Shown here piece after piece: positions 60,019 through 64,000 of a stretch of DNA of 64,000 nucleotides. The notes below the pieces were generated by a model, which ran no database searches, was not told the DNA's origin, and saw nothing but the letters and a program-made list of their open reading frames with translations. Source of the stretch: Fibrella forsythiae (GTDB lineage Bacteria > Bacteroidota > Bacteroidia > Cytophagales > Spirosomataceae); NCBI RefSeq assembly GCF_017353175.1, contig NZ_JAFMYW010000012.1:62001-126000 (forward strand). The letters are read 5' to 3'. Both the position numbers and the translations under genes were made by a program. Numbering within the stretch: the first letter of the stretch is position 1; each line of letters begins with the position of its first letter.

Positions 60019-61794
60019 ATGAAATCCTTCCTCTATCTCCTGCTTACCATTCTTACGCTGGGTACTATATCCTGCAAACACGACCCCGATGCTGTAATTC
60101 CCGGCTCCCCGGGTGGCAACGGTACCCAACGACCCACCGGAGAACCACTGGGAGAGCGGGAAACAAAACAGATCGGCCCCGCCGGGGGAAGTCTTCAGTC
60201 TGGCGATGGTACGCTAACGATCACCGTACCCGCCGGAGCACTCACCGCCCTGACTGAGGTGGGCATTGAGCCTATTACCAGCACCTGCCCTGGTGGCATT
60301 GGCGATGGCTGGCGGCTCACTCCCCACGGCAAGGCGTTCGCCAAACCCGTAGAAATCAAGCTGAACTATGCTGCCCGAAAAGACAGCGTTAGCCTGCCTC
60401 AGGCGCTGGGCCTTGCTTATCAGGATAGCAAGGGCGTCTGGCGGTTTGTGGGCAACAGTAGTGTTAACGCCAGTACCCACACACTGACCCTGCAGACGAC
60501 GCACTTCAGCGATTGGGTTGTGGTGCAGTGGATGACCCTCTCGCCCCTCTCAGCCCGGGTTGGCGAAAAGCAACAGGTAACCCTCAAAGCCCTTAAGTAC
60601 ATTACCCCTTCTTTATCAGAAGACGGGCTGGTGCTCCAATCAGTGGCCGAATACGAGAATGGCTACCCGATAGCTGAGCCGGAGCCGCTCGATCCCAAAT
60701 ACATCAAGAAATGGTCGCTGGGGGGCGTGGGTTCGCTGAACGTTTCGCCGGCAACAAACCAGGCGGTCTATTCAGCGCCGGCTCAGGTTCAGAAAACGTC
60801 GACAGCCGCGGTTAGCCTGGAGTTGAAAGGCCTTTTTTCCACGTTTACCGGGCAGAACCTGCTGGTGTCGAACATCACGGTGATGGGCTTCGAGGTAGCA
60901 TACCTACAAGTGGCTGAGAAGAACGGACCCGGAGGTGGTCGAGATAGCGAACTGATCATCTACGGCAGTAACTTCGGTGCCCAGGACAAAGCCAAATCGA
61001 GCGTTACAATCGACGGTCAGGTGATTGGCGCACAGGACATTTCGGTGTGGGGAGACAACCTTATTATCTGCCGGATTCCGATGATCGGCCCCGGTTCGTC
61101 GGGACCAGTACGGGTAAAAACAGCATCAGGTGCCATGACTGAACCGCACTTGTTGAACGAATGGACTGTGCCGATGCGCATCAGTCGGCCCAGCGCCCGC
61201 GTAGGCCAAAGTATGAATGAAGCAGCCACCATTTACCTGCGTATTCGTGGCGACGCCTCGCCCGTCCCGCCCGACCTGACACTCATCTACGATGAAGATT
61301 CGCAAAATACGGCAGCCTTCAAGTCCTACGTACGTTGGGAGGCGCAGGGCGAAGGCTTCTCCACGATGAGAAACGCCGAGTTCTGCGGTACCGAAAAGGA
61401 GGTATGGACCAAAAGCGCGGGCGACATTGACCTGACGTATATGGTCAGCCCTACTGATAAACAATATTTCAACGTAAATCTGTATCACCTGCCGGGCAAA
61501 GGGTTTACTGTCAGTTTCAGGTATCAATCCAAGGATGCGGTACCGTCTAATCACGTGTCAACAGACTGTGAAGGCAATACGATTCGGAGCAATCGGCCTC
61601 ATACGATCAGCTTTCCAAGTGAGTTTCACGAAGAGCGTTTCCCGTTGCTGTTCAGCGGGAATACACTGAAAGGAGGTAAGTCTGCCATACACGAAACGGG
61701 TATCAATTGCTACCTGCACTACGACTTCGACGATTCGATCAACTGGGGGCAGACTATTCAATTAACCTGGGATACCACTACGGGGAAATTCTAG
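60019..61794 (+). CDS. Lipoprotein with ZU5-like and IPT/TIG domains
   Basis: Predicted surface lipoprotein of 591 residues; lipobox LGTISC (Cys19). Residues about 50-175 (GPAGGSLQSGDGTLTITVPA ... TPHGKAFAKPVEIKLNY ... TTHFSDWVVVQ) form the ZU5-like domain shared with the protein at 46156. A beta-rich section follows, then an IPT/TIG Ig-like domain near 300-370 (GGGRDSELIIYGSNFGAQD, GPVRVKTASGAM), and a variable C-terminal domain. Likely a binding or scaffold protein at the cell surface. Start at 60019 chosen from the leader and signal peptide. Confidence 0.75.
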   Translation: MKSFLYLLLTILTLGTISCKHDPDAVIPGSPGGNGTQRPTGEPLGERETKQIGPAGGSLQSGDGTLTITVPAGALTALTEVGIEPITSTCPGGIGDGWRLTPHGKAFAKPVEIKLNYAARKDSVSLPQALGLAYQDSKGVWRFVGNSSVNASTHTLTLQTTHFSDWVVVQWMTLSPLSARVGEKQQVTLKALKYITPSLSEDGLVLQSVAEYENGYPIAEPEPLDPKYIKKWSLGGVGSLNVSPATNQAVYSAPAQVQKTSTAAVSLELKGLFSTFTGQNLLVSNITVMGFEVAYLQVAEKNGPGGGRDSELIIYGSNFGAQDKAKSSVTIDGQVIGAQDISVWGDNLIICRIPMIGPGSSGPVRVKTASGAMTEPHLLNEWTVPMRISRPSARVGQSMNEAATIYLRIRGDASPVPPDLTLIYDEDSQNTAAFKSYVRWEAQGEGFSTMRNAEFCGTEKEVWTKSAGDIDLTYMVSPTDKQYFNVNLYHLPGKGFTVSFRYQSKDAVPSNHVSTDCEGNTIRSNRPHTISFPSEFHEERFPLLFSGNTLKGGKSAIHETGINCYLHYDFDDSINWGQTIQLTWDTTTGKF

Positions 61795-61810
61795 TTTGCT
61801 TTCGCGTACT

Positions 61811-61847
61811 GCTTCGCGAGCTAGGCCCTTCGACAAGCTCGCGAAGC
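61811..61847 (+). terminator. Hairpin after the ZU5/IPT lipoprotein gene
   Basis: Perfect 12-bp arms GCTTCGCGAGCT / AGCTCGCGAAGC, 13-nt loop, 16 bases after the stop. A second terminator-like hairpin follows at 61893. Confidence 0.65.
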
Positions 61848-61892
61848 AATAAGCTAAACCTTCCCTCAGATCATTCGCCAAATCACGTACCT

Positions 61893-61915
61893 AAAGCCGC
61901 TTCACAAGCGGCTTT
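61893..61915 (+). terminator. Terminator-like element before the PKD/beta-helix gene
   Basis: Perfect 10-bp stem AAAGCCGCTT-CAC-AAGCGGCTTT, then TTCCGTTTCATCAGG. Nearly identical to the element at 59885. Confidence 0.8.
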
Positions 61916-61960
61916 TTCCGTTTCATCAGGTTAGGTCCTTCCCCCCTCGACGGCCTCAAA

Positions 61961-61985
61961 TACCTTTGGTTCAGTAAACAACACC
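61961..61985 (+). promoter_or_regulatory. Promoter-like box plus leader motif
   Basis: TACCTTTG (61961-61968) matches TAnnTTTG; TAAACAACACC begins at 61975, 38 bases before the ATG at 62024. Confidence 0.5.
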
Positions 61986-62023
61986 CCTTAAAGCCGTGCG
62001 GGCTTCTCTGCACACCGACTCTT

Positions 62024-63550
62024 ATGAAACCAGTATTACGCATTGCGACCCTCCCTGTTCAATCGCTTCCAACCGTCAATCTGGCTGCTGCCAGGTGGGT
62101 CACTCTTCTGCTGCTGGCCAGCCTTTTTCTGATGACAGGCTGTAAAAAAGAAACCGACGTAACACCAGCCGGAACCGTTATCGCCAAAGCCGGTCCAGAC
62201 CAGCCCGTGCAGGTTGGGCAGACAGTTACGCTCGATGGATCAGCCTCGGTCGATAGCGACGGAAAGCCACTAACGTACCTGTGGACCGTTGTCCGTAAAC
62301 CCGCCAAGAGCACGGCCGTGCTCTCGGACCCTACCTCGTTTAAACCGACCTTCAAAGCCGACGAAGTAGGTGAGTACGAGTTCGAGCTGATGGTGACCAG
62401 CCCCAATGGTAAAAGCACCGACCGGGTAGTCGTAGCGGCATCAGTTGCCGAACCCCTGGCTATCACCGCCAATATTACCGTTAAGACCACACTCGTTGAC
62501 CGGATTGCGAACCCTGACCTGCCAGATTATATCGTAACGAAGTCTATCGACGTAACGCACGAGTTAACCATTAACCCTGGCGTTGTGATTGCATTCGAGC
62601 GCGACGTTCGGATGAATATCAATGATGGCGGAGGGCTGTTAATTGCCAAAGGCACCGCCGATCAGAAAATCAAACTGGTTGGCGTTCAGAACACCAAAGG
62701 GTACTGGGCGGGCCTTACGCTCTATTCGGGCAGTAATGCCAATACGATGGAATACGTGGAGGTGAGGAATGCGGGTAGCCGAACGGCATTTAGCACCACC
62801 AAAGCGGCCCTGTTCGTGGCGGGTAGCACCAAAGCGCAGATCGGTCTGAAAAACTGCCTATTCACTCAGAATGACGGGTACGGCGTCTACGTATACGAAG
62901 GTGCAATTATCCGGGAGTTCAGCCAGAACGCCTTCACCGCCAACACAGAGGCTGGTATCTTACTCGATGCCCTGAACGTGGTGAAACTGGACCCGGCTTC
63001 CACCTTCACCGGTGGTAACGGACGCAACGTGGTCGAGGTAACGCCATCAGCTATTACCGGCAAAAGTGAGGTAGTCTGGGCTGGCTTTGCCGACAAAACA
63101 CCGTACCGGATCAACGGCTCGTTCGGGATTGATGCAGGCTTTAAACTGGCGCCGGGGGTAACAATGGAGATGAATCGCGACGCGGTAATTCAGATCAATG
63201 CGACGGGTTACCTGAGCGCCAAAGGAACACCCACGCAAAAAGTTATTTTTACCAGCGCCGACAATACGGCTGCGTACTGGCGTGGAATCATCAGTTACTC
63301 GGCCGACGCTAAAAATGAACTGGAAAATGCCGAAGTTAATAACGCAGGCAGTAGTTCGATTGTATCGGGTAAGAAAGCCAACATCGCCACTTGGGGCACC
63401 CGGTCCACTATAAACGTTACCAAAACGCGCATCAGCGGCAGTGGCGGCTACGGTGTGTTCGTTGGCTATGGCTCGTCTGTCAACACGGATATCAGCACCG
63501 CCAATACATTCGAGAAAAACACCCAGGCGAATGTACTGATTGATAAATAA
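62024..63550 (+). CDS. PKD-domain and beta-helix lipoprotein
   Basis: Predicted surface lipoprotein of 508 residues; lipobox LFLMTGC (Cys40) after a long signal peptide. Residues about 48-140 are a PKD-like Ig domain (AGPDQPVQVGQTVTLDGSAS, DEVGEYEFELMVTSPNGKST). The remainder is a right-handed parallel beta-helix with two similar halves (THELTINPGVVIAFERDVRM near 185; APGVTMEMNRDAVIQINATG near 375), each followed by GYWAGLTLYSG- or YWRGIISYS-type turns. No catalytic site visible. An inactivated copy is at 22263-23746. Confidence 0.85.
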   Translation: MKPVLRIATLPVQSLPTVNLAAARWVTLLLLASLFLMTGCKKETDVTPAGTVIAKAGPDQPVQVGQTVTLDGSASVDSDGKPLTYLWTVVRKPAKSTAVLSDPTSFKPTFKADEVGEYEFELMVTSPNGKSTDRVVVAASVAEPLAITANITVKTTLVDRIANPDLPDYIVTKSIDVTHELTINPGVVIAFERDVRMNINDGGGLLIAKGTADQKIKLVGVQNTKGYWAGLTLYSGSNANTMEYVEVRNAGSRTAFSTTKAALFVAGSTKAQIGLKNCLFTQNDGYGVYVYEGAIIREFSQNAFTANTEAGILLDALNVVKLDPASTFTGGNGRNVVEVTPSAITGKSEVVWAGFADKTPYRINGSFGIDAGFKLAPGVTMEMNRDAVIQINATGYLSAKGTPTQKVIFTSADNTAAYWRGIISYSADAKNELENAEVNNAGSSSIVSGKKANIATWGTRSTINVTKTRISGSGGYGVFVGYGSSVNTDISTANTFEKNTQANVLIDK

Positions 63551-63629
63551 TCGATCAACGTGCTGTCTCAACAGGCCGTTGTCGGATCCCCAGTCGGATC
63601 CGCTCAGATTACCGGACATAACTAAAATC

Positions 63630-63679
63630 AGGCCGATAGCCGGCTACATACGTCGATGTATGTAGCCGGCTATCGGCCT
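63630..63679. terminator. 22-bp hairpin after the PKD/beta-helix gene
   Basis: Perfect 22-bp arms beginning AGGCCGATAGCCGGCTACAT with a 6-nt loop GTCGAT, 80 bases after the stop. No T-run; strong secondary structure all the same. Confidence 0.7.
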
Positions 63680-63833
63680 ACCTAGTATCGGCAACCGGTT
63701 CAACCTAAAAAAGTGACGGTTCACAGCCGATTCATTCCTCTCCAGGCACGTGCTTCTTTGTCATGTGTTAGGGTCGCTGTACATTAAGAACCTTTGATGA
63801 CCTGGCTTAAAGCTACGATGAGGAAAGTACACT

Positions 63834-64000
63834 ATGCAGCGATTGAATGATACCTGGATGCGGCTCGCTGGTGTACCCTTGCTGGCGCTCATGGGTCAAT
63901 GGATGATGTATGGGTACACTAATACCCCGTATCCCAACGACTGGCGAATTCCCTTTTTTTTTATGATAGGCGCCATACTGGTTTGGGAATTCAACCGGGT
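63834..64000 (+). CDS. Start of another sensor kinase-like membrane protein (kinase 10), cut by window edge
   Basis: ATG 63834 opens MQRLNDTWMRLAGVPLLALM followed by two hydrophobic segments. The opening aligns with kinase 6 (ERPNDKWLRSVFIPLIALV), and this N-terminus is typical of LytS-type kinases in the phylum. Only 55 codons are visible, so the kinase domain cannot be confirmed. Confidence 0.6.
   Translation, partial: MQRLNDTWMRLAGVPLLALMGQWMMYGYTNTPYPNDWRIPFFFMIGAILVWEFNR

Overview
The window comes from a member of the Bacteroidota, most likely a Spirosoma-like Cytophagales. The evidence is a hybrid two-component (HTCS) regulator, a very large protein with a type IX secretion (T9SS) C-terminal signal, many lipoproteins whose acylated cysteine is followed by lysine, LytS-type kinases of the phylum's usual pattern, TAnnTTTG promoter-like boxes, and A-rich leaders instead of Shine-Dalgarno sites. 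GC content is fairly high for the phylum. No rRNA, tRNA, CRISPR array or intact insertion sequence was seen.

Layout. 0-5.3 kb is the edge of a surface-polysaccharide locus: Wzm/Wzt-type ABC exporter, UbiA-like membrane protein and two glycosyltransferases. 5.6-19.4 kb holds a small membrane protein, the HTCS regulator and a 2727-residue secreted protein (beta-helix, Ig-like repeats, two CBM3-like domains, T9SS tail). 19.5-34 kb is an accessory region: a short serine recombinase beside dense inverted repeats, four LytS-type histidine kinases, an outer-membrane beta-barrel protein, an MGT-type glycosyltransferase and many broken genes. 34-43 kb carries an SRPBCC protein, an RND pump whose permease and TolC-like channel are one polypeptide, a dihaem cytochrome and a HAD phosphatase. 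43-64 kb alternates five more complete LytS-type kinases and the start of another with lipoproteins, a PhlG-like hydrolase, an S41 peptidase fused to CBM48, and a cupin.

Two themes stand out. First, nine complete kinases, one truncated by the window edge and one decayed copy occur with no LytTR response regulator in view. Two pairs are joined by ATGA overlaps, and in each pair one partner has a divergent ATP-binding N-box. Second, the region is full of decaying paralogues of its own intact genes (cytochrome, PKD/beta-helix lipoprotein, beta-barrel protein, kinase, small lipoproteins). Many intact genes share a terminator-like hairpin followed by TTTTTCCGTTTCA upstream and a TAAACAACAAC leader just before the ATG. 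This suggests duplication and turnover of a cassette-like set of surface and sensory genes. The functional link between kinases and lipoproteins is inference.
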